Source: Kozakia baliensis
GTDB lineage: Bacteria > Pseudomonadota > Alphaproteobacteria > Acetobacterales > Acetobacteraceae
Reading direction: 5' to 3'
Length of the DNA stretch: 64,000 nucleotides
Assembly (NCBI RefSeq): GCF_001787335.1
Contig: NZ_CP014674.1
Coordinates: 1,506,501 to 1,570,500 of the forward strand
The position numbers and the translations under genes were made by a program. Of the stretch, positions 23,573 through 30,982 are shown piece by piece. How positions within the stretch are numbered: position 1 is the stretch's first letter; each line of letters opens with the position of its first letter. Below the pieces are notes generated by a model. That model worked only from the letters and a program-made list of their open reading frames with translations, searched no databases and was not told the origin of the DNA.

Positions 23573-25209
23573 TCGCGATCGACGATATCCACGAGAACGG
23601 CAACATGCGCCGCACGCTTCCAGAAAAGCAAGCGGATGAGGCGTTGAGCCGCAGCATTGCCGCTATCGGCGTGCTGGAGCCGGTTCTCGTGCGCCCCAAT
23701 CCCGAGGGCGGCTACCTATTAATTGCAGGTTACCGCAGGGTGAAGGTGGCGCGGAGTCTAGGCCTGAAAGAACTTCCGGCCGAGGTGAAACTGTTTACCG
23801 ATGTCGAGGCCGAAGCGGCCCAGGCCGCTGAGAACATGGTTCGGGCGGCCGTCGATCCGGTGGACCAGTGGCGGCATATCTGTCGTCTGATCGACGACGG
23901 TTATTCAAAGGAGAGCGCCGGAGCGGCGCTCGGGCTGTCCGACCGAAGGGTCGGCCAGCTGTCTAAGTTAGGCCGGCTTGCGCCGGCGGTGCTGGACTGC
24001 CTCATCGGTAAATCGCTACCGCCCTGGAAGACGCTCGGCGAGATCGCTCAAGCACCGCACGATCGTCAGATCGAGGCGCTCAATCGTCATCGGCATGACT
24101 CTGGCACAAATTGGAATTCCATTGCGGCCGAGTGCATTCAACAACGCATCCCACGCGACTACGCCATTTTCGACGTCGAAGCATCGGGTATCGAGTTCGA
24201 AGAAGATATGTTCGCGGAGCCGGGCTCTCCGGAGCAATTCACCACGACGCAGCTGCTCGACTTCATGCGTGCCCAGCGCGACGAAGTGGAAGAGCGGATC
24301 CGCAACGGTAAAGAACCAGCCATTCTCGCCGAGTATAATCCGATCAGCACACTGCCGAAGATGCCGGCAGGGTGGACGTTTGCGGATTATGGCGAAGCTC
24401 GGACGCTGACGAAGCGCAGCCGCCAGAAGCGCCTCTATTCGATCATCCCAGCCAATGAATACCGGGACGGCGGGAAGGTTATCAGCATTCTCATCAAGTC
24501 GATGTCGGCCGGGAAGGAGCCAGACGTCGATCCAGATAGCGACGAAGCTGATCCATATTTCCAAGAGGATGCGGTCCCGGAAGTGGCGGATGAACCGGAC
24601 GTGGTGGATGGCGAACAGATCACGAAGGCTGGGCACGATATGCTGGCCTCGATCCGCGAAAATGCGCTGAAGGATCGGCTCCGGTTCATTTATCCGGACG
24701 CCTATGATTCGCAGATCATGGCCGCTTTGATCGTCCAGCTCGTTGGCCATGACCAACGCTGTCGAGATCTGGTCGCAGCCTTGATTGCGCCAGACGGAAA
24801 CGGATTACCGCTCCAAATTGAGGAAGTCGCCGCGATCGGCGCCGAAGCGCTCGCCCGCACCGTGGAGATTTGGCCCAAGCACAATCAGATCGCTCATAAC
24901 CGTGAGAGCATGACAACGCGCGCGGAATGGATCGGCGCGCTTGTCGAAGCAGATCTCTCCATGCCCCGGCTCGATACCCGCGAAATACTCGCGCATGTCG
25001 GCGGTGAGGCCCTGAAGAAGATCGCAACCGACTTCCTACCGCCTTCCACGCCCAAAAAATCAGTCCCGAAGAAGGTCGGAGATCTGCGCCAGTTTCTTGT
25101 CGGCAAGGCCGAGGCCTGGCGTCCGGTGCATTTCGGCGCGCCTGGACCGAACTGTGCGGCCTGGCATCCAGAGAACGAGGCGGACGAGCAGGACGAGGAG
25201 GCGGCTTGA
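23566..25209 (+). CDS. ParB/Srx-domain DNA-binding protein of prophage
   Basis: The 547-residue protein opens with a ParB N-terminal domain: MLIAIDDIHENGNMRRTLPE, then GVLEPVLVRPNPEGGYLLIA, GYRRVKVARSLGLKE (the GxRR box near residue 55) and AENMVRAAVDPVDQWRHICR (the ENxxR box). An HTH follows (SAGAALGLSDRRVGQLSKLG, near residue 115). The last 300 residues are acidic and unusual for chromosomal ParB (PDVDPDSDEADPYFQEDAVP). No ParA gene is adjacent. It may regulate transcription or bind phage DNA rather than segregate it; CTPase function is likely by family but not shown. Confidence 0.78.
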   Translation: MLIAIDDIHENGNMRRTLPEKQADEALSRSIAAIGVLEPVLVRPNPEGGYLLIAGYRRVKVARSLGLKELPAEVKLFTDVEAEAAQAAENMVRAAVDPVDQWRHICRLIDDGYSKESAGAALGLSDRRVGQLSKLGRLAPAVLDCLIGKSLPPWKTLGEIAQAPHDRQIEALNRHRHDSGTNWNSIAAECIQQRIPRDYAIFDVEASGIEFEEDMFAEPGSPEQFTTTQLLDFMRAQRDEVEERIRNGKEPAILAEYNPISTLPKMPAGWTFADYGEARTLTKRSRQKRLYSIIPANEYRDGGKVISILIKSMSAGKEPDVDPDSDEADPYFQEDAVPEVADEPDVVDGEQITKAGHDMLASIRENALKDRLRFIYPDAYDSQIMAALIVQLVGHDQRCRDLVAALIAPDGNGLPLQIEEVAAIGAEALARTVEIWPKHNQIAHNRESMTTRAEWIGALVEADLSMPRLDTREILAHVGGEALKKIATDFLPPSTPKKSVPKKVGDLRQFLVGKAEAWRPVHFGAPGPNCAAWHPENEADEQDEEAA

Positions 25210-25373
25210 TGCTCGACCCCAAGGGCACAGCGATCGTCATCCTGGTCGCGTTGTGCCTCTTCCTCACGCTTTGGAACCACTCTCTCAACACGCTTCTCAC
25301 GCGCCGCGAAGACGAAATTCGGCGGCTAAAGCAGAAAGGAAAGTCTCCTTATGACCTGCATTATTGGAATTAA
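25209..25373 (+). CDS. 54-residue small membrane protein
   Basis: This short gene starts at an ATG overlapping the ParB-like stop (TGATG) and ends at a TAA inside the next gene. The product MLDPKGTAIVILVALCLFLT has one membrane span and then a charged tail (RREDEIRRLKQKGKSPYDLH). The strict overlap with both neighbours argues that it is translated. Function unknown. Confidence 0.6.
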   Translation: MLDPKGTAIVILVALCLFLTLWNHSLNTLLTRREDEIRRLKQKGKSPYDLHYWN

Positions 25374-25974
25374 GCATAAAGGCGGCGTGACGATCGCAGC
25401 GGATAGTATCGGATCGGACGGATACAACCGGTCTATTCGTCTCGATAAGAAAGTATTCCGCTTAGATGATATGATCATTGGTTTCACATCATCGTTCCGC
25501 ATGGGCCAGATACTTCGCTACGGACTCAAGCCGCCGTTTTTTCGGGGAAAGATGGACGCGATGGAATACATGGTGTCGCACTTCATACCAGCGGTTCGTG
25601 ACGCGCTTAAGTCTGGCGGTTTTCTCAAGACAGAGAACGGTGAAGAACGCATCGGCTGCTTTATGGTCGGATACGAAGGCCGCTTGTTTACCATCGAAGG
25701 TGACCTCCAGGTTGGAGAAAACTCTCTCGGATTTGACGCCATAGGATGTGGCCAAGACTTCGCTCTAGGCTCGATTTTCTCCGCGTTGGATTTGCATTTC
25801 CCCGGTAGCGTTTCGCACAAGGACGCCAAGCCGGAAACCGTCGAGGCGGCTACAGCGAAAATCGTTGCGAGATGCGCCATGCGTGCCGCCAGCACTTTCT
25901 CAGCTCATGTCGGCGGCCCGATTCATATGGAAACTCTCAACACAGCGTTGGACACGGGAGAAGCCACAAAATGA
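25351..25974 (+). CDS. Proteasome-like Ntn hydrolase encoded by prophage
   Basis: The 207-residue protein begins M-TCIIGIKHKGGVTIAADS. After removal of Met, Thr1 would be the nucleophile, and Asp17 (IAADS) and Lys33 (RLDKKVF) fall at exactly the positions of the catalytic triad of proteasome beta subunits. A GFDAIGCGQDFALGS segment near residue 130 matches the GxG...A loop of the fold. Such proteins are N-terminal nucleophile peptidases that usually form rings. No ATPase partner gene is adjacent. AAAGGAAAG lies 7 bases before the ATG, and the stop overlaps the next gene as ATGA. Substrate and role are unknown. Confidence 0.78.
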   Translation: MTCIIGIKHKGGVTIAADSIGSDGYNRSIRLDKKVFRLDDMIIGFTSSFRMGQILRYGLKPPFFRGKMDAMEYMVSHFIPAVRDALKSGGFLKTENGEERIGCFMVGYEGRLFTIEGDLQVGENSLGFDAIGCGQDFALGSIFSALDLHFPGSVSHKDAKPETVEAATAKIVARCAMRAASTFSAHVGGPIHMETLNTALDTGEATK

Positions 25975-26183
25975 GTGCCATTTCCGCCACCATTCCTGAC
26001 GCCGTGAAACAGACCGGCCTTTCCCGCACGAAGATCTATGAGCTGCTTTCCGAAGGCATGATCCAAGGCCGCAAAGCAGGCACTCGAACGCTGATCCTGA
26101 TGCCAAGCCTGCGCCGCTACATTGAAAATCTGCCGCCTGCGGAGATTGCCATCTCGCCCCGCCGCGAAGGAGCGCACGGTTGA
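25971..26183 (+). CDS. Excisionase/AlpA-like small HTH protein
   Basis: The 70-residue protein MSAISATIPDAVKQTGLSRT followed by KIYELLSEGMIQGRKAGTRT matches the MerR-like winged HTH of the excisionase (HTH_17) family. It could be the directionality factor for the integrase at the end of this operon, or an AlpA-type activator. It overlaps both neighbours (ATGA and TGATG). Confidence 0.75.
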   Translation: MSAISATIPDAVKQTGLSRTKIYELLSEGMIQGRKAGTRTLILMPSLRRYIENLPPAEIAISPRREGAHG

Positions 26184-26983
26184 TGCTTCAAGCTCATCAA
26201 ACCCAGGAAAATCAGATGCCTGATTTGAATCATGAAGATGCGAAACGGCAGCGCCTTTGCTCGCTCGATAACCACATGCGCGCGGCGAATCTCGGCACGT
26301 CGGAGGCGATCTATTCCTTCCATGCTGCACCGGCCGCTTACCTTCCGTATCTCGCCAGACTTCACGCTATTATCGAAATGATGTGCGATGCTGGGGACAT
26401 CGATCGCAATGTCTTTCGCCGACACGTTCATCAGCTTCGTTGCGATCGCGCGTGGCTTGGCGGCGAAAACGCCGCTTTTCCTGCGGCCGCGATCGCGTCC
26501 CAACCGACGCCCGCATCGCCAGGCCTGCTTTGGATCCCTGAAGCTTTCTACGATGTCGATGGGCCAGGCTTCCGCTCATCGGCAGATAGCTGGTGCGTCC
26601 ATCGGACCTGTGACGCAACGGTGCTTTCCGATGACACGAGCGGGGAACGTTGTTCCGACAGTGTCCCGCTTAAAGAAGGGGAAACGGTCGGTTTCTTGTG
26701 GGCAAAACCCATCGCGTCTGTCGGCGTCTCGGTGCGAGGACTACACGATTATACCATTGATGGAGCCTTTCCAGAGACACCACGAGGCACCGACCTGATC
26801 TATGCGATCAAGAAGAATGGCGAGGGTTTCGAGACGACATCGGATGCCCTGATCGATTGGTTTGCGACGTCGAGCGAAGTGAAGCTTCCTGACGCCCTCA
26901 CTGTGCATGTCCTGGCGGTCGGCGTCGAGAGCGTGCCTCTCACTTGGAACGGGCAGACCTTCGTGCCGGAGGCACTCCAATGA
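26183..26983 (+). CDS. Unknown prophage protein
   Basis: The 266-residue protein has a helical N-terminal third (AEAIYS-like region, RLHAIIEMMCDAGDIDRNVF). A beta-rich C-terminal part follows (KPIASVGVSVRGLHDYTIDG, ALTVHVLAVGVESVPLTWNG). No known motif was seen. AAGGAG lies 10 bases ahead of the ATG, which overlaps the stop of the excisionase-like gene; an ATG at 26216 (MPDLNHED) is a possible start. Confidence 0.55.
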   Translation: MLQAHQTQENQMPDLNHEDAKRQRLCSLDNHMRAANLGTSEAIYSFHAAPAAYLPYLARLHAIIEMMCDAGDIDRNVFRRHVHQLRCDRAWLGGENAAFPAAAIASQPTPASPGLLWIPEAFYDVDGPGFRSSADSWCVHRTCDATVLSDDTSGERCSDSVPLKEGETVGFLWAKPIASVGVSVRGLHDYTIDGAFPETPRGTDLIYAIKKNGEGFETTSDALIDWFATSSEVKLPDALTVHVLAVGVESVPLTWNGQTFVPEALQ

Positions 26984-27501
26984 GCTTAAGCCCTACGGAT
27001 CGATCTTCGGAACTTCGCGAGCGTCGCTACCAGGAGGGACAACGCACGTTCGGCTTAAGCTCTCCCCAGCGCCGCCCAGTGACCGTGCCGAAGCTCAGCC
27101 GATCGCTCCTCGATCTTCTACCCAAGCGGCCGGCTGAATGGATGCGCCATGTCGATCATGTCGCACCGGAGGACGTGCAGATTTGGGTATGCCAAACATG
27201 GTCCGGCTGCATGGTCGAGTTCTTCGGCGGCGCTGAAGAATGGCGGTGCCTATGGCATAGCGGCGACATCGAAACCTTCACGCCCATGAGCACGCGACAC
27301 CGCGTTGTCATGATGAAGGCAGAGGACGCGCTTCAGATACATGAGCGCCATCAGCTGATCGACGTTAGCACGAACGACACTATCCTGCGGCTTCGCTTCC
27401 GCCGACCGCGCGAAGATCGTGGCGTAATCGACGCCGACGCCAGGTTACGCGAAAAATGTGGCCTTCCGCCGATAAATCGGCGGGAAGGAGAGGCGTCATG
27501 A
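26980..27501 (+). CDS. Unknown prophage protein
   Basis: The 173-residue product starts MSLSPTDRSSELRERRYQEG at an ATG overlapping the previous stop. A central stretch with several Trp and Cys residues (DVQIWVCQTWSGCMVEFFGG, AEEWRCLWHSGD) suggests a compact domain. The C-terminal end is basic. No family is recognised. It is translationally coupled to the next small gene. Confidence 0.52.
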   Translation: MSLSPTDRSSELRERRYQEGQRTFGLSSPQRRPVTVPKLSRSLLDLLPKRPAEWMRHVDHVAPEDVQIWVCQTWSGCMVEFFGGAEEWRCLWHSGDIETFTPMSTRHRVVMMKAEDALQIHERHQLIDVSTNDTILRLRFRRPREDRGVIDADARLREKCGLPPINRREGEAS

Positions 27502-27656
27502 TGCACCTCTATACCTGCTTCACGACCACACAGGTCAATCTGACGCTCTTTTTAGCAGCCCTAGGCTCGATCGCCCTTATTTGCCTCGGGGCTGAGGTAT
27601 GGGCGCAAGCGAAGTTTCGCCGATACCTGGCCGAGCAGAAGGCCAGCGAAGAATGA
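27498..27656 (+). CDS. 52-residue small membrane protein
   Basis: The product MMHLYTCFTTTQVNLTLFLA followed by ALGSIALICLGAEVWAQAKF has one clear membrane span (about residues 14-36) and a charged end. AAGGAG lies 7 bases before the first ATG, which overlaps the previous stop. The stop overlaps the next gene. Function unknown. Confidence 0.55.
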   Translation: MMHLYTCFTTTQVNLTLFLAALGSIALICLGAEVWAQAKFRRYLAEQKASEE

Positions 27657-27754
27657 ACCTCTCCGAAATCACGGCCGCATATTTCTGCCTCAGTCCCTTC
27701 ATCGCCGTGCTGGTCGGAAGGTGGATTCATCTCAATTCAAAGGACGCGTCATGA
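27653..27754 (+). CDS. 33-residue hydrophobic micro-protein
   Basis: The frame MNLSEITAAYFCLSPFIAVL then VGRWIHLNSKDAS starts and stops in 4-base overlaps with the genes on both sides. It would span the membrane once. Its existence rests on this perfect coupling; it has no known family. Confidence 0.42.
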   Translation: MNLSEITAAYFCLSPFIAVLVGRWIHLNSKDAS

Positions 27755-28485
27755 CCAACACCACGAAACAGCCGAGCACGGTCCGGTCGCGGGATGAGCA
27801 GGTCGAGGCACTTCATTACACGATCCAGATGGGGACTGCATATGCGTGGCAAGAGGCTCGATTAAAGGCAGAAAAGCACATCCTCGAAGCCGAACAACGC
27901 GCCCGCATGGAAAAGAAATTACCGGCCTTTGAAAAGGACGAAGGAGCAAATTTCGTTCTTGAGGAACTATGCGAGCGACTTGGCGTGGAAGAAGGCGCAG
28001 TTGCTTGGGATGCAGCGACCGAAACGTGGGAAGGTGACGTTAGTGCCGTTTTAGGCAACATCCTCGAAGAAGCTTTCGGAGAAGATGCTGATCCTGCCGC
28101 CGTCTGTAAGGCGTCTCGTGACACGAAATCTGATGCTCGAGCGGAATCCACACGAGGTGGAAAAGCCGTTTATCAATATCGTGCTACTAATTCCTATTGG
28201 ATGGATACATCGTCCGCCTTCTTTAATGGTAGGAAGAACAATGGGCAGGAATGTCGCGTTCTATACACCGCACCCCAACCCAACGCTCAAGCCGAGAAGG
28301 TGGCACGGTTGGAGGCAGAGAACGCGCGGTTTCGGAAACTCGTGAATGACGCGCGAAAATGGCACGAACGGGAGCGAATAGCTTTTTCAATGAAGCCGCC
28401 CGGTGACTATCGAGATTTTTACATGCAGCAGCATGCCGACATGGCCGAAGCCCTCGCATTCGACCAGAAGGAGAGCGGGGAATGA
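27751..28485 (+). CDS. Unknown prophage protein with helical C-terminus
   Basis: The 244-residue protein starts MTNTTKQPSTVRSRDEQVEA. Residues about 30-115 are charged helices (ARLKAEKHILEAEQRARMEK). A middle segment YQYRATNSYWMDTSSAFFNG leads to RVLYTAPQPNAQAEKVARLE, then a short coiled coil (LEAENARFRKLVNDARKWHE). The 'VLYTAPQP' string is typical of small early proteins in many phages (Ead/Ea22-like). The role is unknown. The next gene has a similar N-terminus. Confidence 0.58.
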   Translation: MTNTTKQPSTVRSRDEQVEALHYTIQMGTAYAWQEARLKAEKHILEAEQRARMEKKLPAFEKDEGANFVLEELCERLGVEEGAVAWDAATETWEGDVSAVLGNILEEAFGEDADPAAVCKASRDTKSDARAESTRGGKAVYQYRATNSYWMDTSSAFFNGRKNNGQECRVLYTAPQPNAQAEKVARLEAENARFRKLVNDARKWHERERIAFSMKPPGDYRDFYMQQHADMAEALAFDQKESGE

Positions 28486-28655
28486 GCGACAATACGAAAC
28501 AGCCAATAACCGGCTATCAACCATCTGGACCAATGCGAACACGCGTCCCGCCATCAGGCGGATCTAGCGCAATGAAAAAAGGCCATCTTCGCCGCGCGAT
28601 CAAGCATGCCAAAAGCTTCATTCGAGAAGCAGAGCAACTAGCGACCGCTTACTAG
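28482..28655 (+). CDS. 57-residue basic prophage protein
   Basis: The short product MSDNTKQPITGYQPSGPMRT, then GHLRRAIKHAKSFIREAEQL, is basic with a helical end. GGAGAGCGGGGA precedes the ATG, which overlaps the upstream stop. Its N-terminus (SDNTKQP) copies that of the upstream gene (TNTTKQP), which suggests a small duplication. It is the last gene of the rightward operon before the convergent integrase. Confidence 0.55.
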   Translation: MSDNTKQPITGYQPSGPMRTRVPPSGGSSAMKKGHLRRAIKHAKSFIREAEQLATAY

Positions 28656-28757
28656 GAAACTCCAAGCTCGATTGGAATAGCCTATCGGGAAGGACGCACG
28701 AGCGAAGCCGCCTTGCACTTAACTATCTCGTTAAAGAAAATGACATCATCCGATAGC

Positions 28758-29972
28758 TCATAACTTCGAAATGCACCACTTTCCCCAGTCATCCATCAAC
28801 GGCCGCCTTAGATCGAGCAGATCGCTTCGAGCATAGGCGGCCTCGACCTTGTTATCGACTGTATGCGCAAGAGCTGCTTCAGCTACCTCCCGCGCGTAAG
28901 GCGTTGCTTCAGACGCCCAATCCCTAAAGCTCGATCGGAAGCCGTGCGGCACAATCGGTTCGCCAGTTAGGCCATCCTTCCAAATCGGCTCATGTCCGGA
29001 TTTCTTCCCGTTCATCCGACGCACCGTTTCCAGCATGGCCATCAAGGATTGCGGCTTGCCACCCGGAGCGGCGAACACATGATGATCGAGAACAATATTA
29101 TCCGGCCGCACCGCCGTAAGCACCTGGAGCGCTTCGTCCGAAAGCGGCACACGATGCCATCGCCTTGTCTTCATGCGCTCCGGCGGAATCGTCCAGATCG
29201 CTTTCTTTAAGTCGACCTCGCTCCATTTCATGCCGCGCGCTTCGCCTGATCGGCAGGCAGCCAAAATCGTGAATTCTAGCGATCGAGCAGAATATCCCTC
29301 TCGCTTGCGAAGGTCCGCAAAGAAGGCCGGGATTTGCTGCCAGGGTAGGGACGGGTGATGCACAGTGGCACGAACTCGGCTTGGCGGCGGAAGACGGGTC
29401 GCAAGATGGCCTTTCCAACGCGCCGGATTATCGCTTGTTCGCCAGCCACGCGCCCGTGCGCCGTCCATAATCGCCTCGATACGTCCGCGCACGCGCGATC
29501 CGGTCTCCGGCGTCTTCGCCCAGATCGGGCGCAGGATATCGAGCAGATGGTCCGTGGTAATGTCTTCGACGTCGATATCGCCGATGACCGGATAGACATG
29601 AGCCTCCAACGTGCTTGTCCACTGCGCAGCGTGCTTTGGATTGCTCCACCCGATCGCGCGATCGGCAATTAGATCGGCCGCCGCTTTGCGGAAGCTATGA
29701 TCTCCATCCTCAACGTGGACGTTTTTCGCTGCAAGCGGGTCTATTCCCTCGCGGATCTGCGCACGGGCTTTTTCCGCCGAGATCCGTGCGTCGGATAATC
29801 GCACGTCCGGAAACGCCCCCAGGCCGATATCGCGCCGCCGACCGCTCATCGCATATCGGAAGACCCAACCCTTATGCCCGCTCGATCGAATGACAAGATA
29901 AAGACCGGCGCCGTCACTATAACGGCCCGGCTTCACAAGGTTCTTAATTCCAATAGCTGTAAGCTTTGCCAT
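28758..29972 (-). CDS. int: P4-type tyrosine integrase of prophage
   Basis: The 404-residue integrase has the DUF4102 arm-binding domain (NLVKPGRYSDGAGLYLVIRS, RYAMSGRRRDIGLGAFPDVR) at residues 1-90, a core-binding domain, and a catalytic domain. Catalytic residues are visible: Arg in LAACRSGEARGMKWSEVDL (near 240), His and Arg in VPHGFRSSFRDWASE (near 350), a late His in ALAHTVDNKVEAAY and the Tyr of AAYARSDLL (near 380). It would catalyse site-specific insertion and, with the excisionase-like protein, excision. It faces the rightward operon, and the host genes begin 360 bases beyond its start. Confidence 0.92.
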   Translation of the reverse strand: MAKLTAIGIKNLVKPGRYSDGAGLYLVIRSSGHKGWVFRYAMSGRRRDIGLGAFPDVRLSDARISAEKARAQIREGIDPLAAKNVHVEDGDHSFRKAAADLIADRAIGWSNPKHAAQWTSTLEAHVYPVIGDIDVEDITTDHLLDILRPIWAKTPETGSRVRGRIEAIMDGARARGWRTSDNPARWKGHLATRLPPPSRVRATVHHPSLPWQQIPAFFADLRKREGYSARSLEFTILAACRSGEARGMKWSEVDLKKAIWTIPPERMKTRRWHRVPLSDEALQVLTAVRPDNIVLDHHVFAAPGGKPQSLMAMLETVRRMNGKKSGHEPIWKDGLTGEPIVPHGFRSSFRDWASEATPYAREVAEAALAHTVDNKVEAAYARSDLLDLRRPLMDDWGKWCISKL

Positions 29973-30103
29973 ACTCGTCCTTTAACTGGTCCCTCATTTG
30001 GTCCCACACCATCACTCGGATAGTGCGGAACAAAACGGGACAACCACGGACTATGGCAAGAGGGAAAATCGCGGTTTTCTGCGATTTTCAAACAGTGGCG
30101 GAC

Positions 30104-30143
30104 GCTGGCGGACGGAGATTCTATTTTCATCCCCTCCGCCAGC
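30104..30143 (+). other. Candidate attachment-site region (att)
   Basis: GCTGGCGGA (30104-30112) is the exact inverse of TCCGCCAGC (30135-30143). The segment ATCCCCTCCGCCA (30129-30141) resembles the 3' end of a serine tRNA, a usual target for P4-type integrases, but no complete tRNA can be folded here. If correct, the intact tRNA should lie at the prophage left end outside this window. The position next to int supports the idea only weakly. Confidence 0.3.
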
Positions 30144-30253
30144 AGTTTCCCTTCCTAAGAAAATCAAACTGTTAATCACGCATGACATCATTATTGCGTA
30201 TGCCATACGCGCGCTTGTGTTTTCATTAATCTTGTTCGGGTAGAGCAGGCGTT

Positions 30254-30310
30254 ACTGATGCGGTTGCATCAGTTCAAAAGAACCGCACCATTATTATAAA
30301 TTGGTACGGT
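30254..30310 (-). terminator. Two hairpins downstream of metI
   Basis: ACTGATGC-GGTT-GCATCAGT (30254-30273) is a perfect 8-bp stem. ACCGCACCA (30282-30290) pairs with TGGTACGGT (30302-30310) with one mismatch over an AT-rich loop. They follow the metI stop on the minus strand. Neither has a long T-run, so termination is likely but not certain. Confidence 0.45.
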
Positions 30311-30334
30311 CCTGTCGTTTCTATGCGCTTACCT

Positions 30335-30982
30335 TCAGCGAATCGCGCGTGAGATATAATTTCCGAACATTTGTATTATGCCAACAAGAACAATCAGCAC
30401 GCCCACCACGCTCAGCATCACGGATGTATTGAACCGCTGGTAGCCATAGCGAATGGCCAAGTCGCCCAATCCACCGGCTCCGATTGTTCCTGCCATTGCG
30501 GAGGCGCCAACCAAAGTTACGAGAGTAACCGTCAATCCGGCAATTAATCCTGGAAGCGCCTCAGGGATCAGCACATAGCGGATAGCCATCCAGCGTGACC
30601 CGCCCATGGCGCGAACAGCGTCAATCAGACCGGAATCGACTTCTCGTAAAGAGACTTCGGCGATGCGGGCGTAATAAGGAATAGCTGCAATGGAAAGCGG
30701 GACAATCGCTGCGGTTGTTCCCAAAGAAGTACCCACGATAAAACGGGTAAACGGGATCAACAGAACAAGCAGAATAATAAACGGAACTGCTCTTACCGTA
30801 TCGATCACAATGCTCGTCAGTTTAGCTAACCAAGGCGCTCGAAAGAGACCATCACGCCCGGTGACGATCATCAACAAAGCAAGTGGCAGCCCGCAGATGA
30901 GCGCAATCACCCCTGAGGCGAACACCATCTCCAATGTTTCTAAAGTCGCGCGGAAAACGAGTTCAACGATTAGGTGCGACAT
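30335..30982 (-). CDS. metI: Methionine ABC transporter permease MetI
   Basis: The 215-residue integral membrane protein has about five membrane spans and the permease EAA-like loop (IAEVSLREVDSGLIDAVRAM then GGSRWMAIRYVLIPEALPGL). It forms the channel of the D- and L-methionine importer with MetN and MetQ. The conserved GASAMAGTIGAGGLGDLAIR segment near residue 165 is diagnostic of MetI. It overlaps metN by 20 bases and is the last gene of the metQ-metN-metI operon. Confidence 0.92.
   Translation of the reverse strand: MSHLIVELVFRATLETLEMVFASGVIALICGLPLALLMIVTGRDGLFRAPWLAKLTSIVIDTVRAVPFIILLVLLIPFTRFIVGTSLGTTAAIVPLSIAAIPYYARIAEVSLREVDSGLIDAVRAMGGSRWMAIRYVLIPEALPGLIAGLTVTLVTLVGASAMAGTIGAGGLGDLAIRYGYQRFNTSVMLSVVGVLIVLVGIIQMFGNYISRAIR

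Larger units (their letters stand above)
29973..30334. other. Gene-free prophage/host junction region
   Basis: These 362 bases between the integrase start and metI hold no convincing gene. They contain a tandem TGGCGGAC (30096-30103 and 30106-30113), the attachment-site candidate at 30104-30143, a perfect hairpin at 30254-30273, and a second hairpin at 30282-30310 that could end the metQNI transcript. The prophage edge probably lies in the first half. Confidence 0.6.

Noticed and set aside
30090-30145. Complete tRNA gene at the junction
   Set aside because: Only a 3'-like CCTCCGCCA is present; no T-arm, anticodon arm or matching acceptor strand can be folded.
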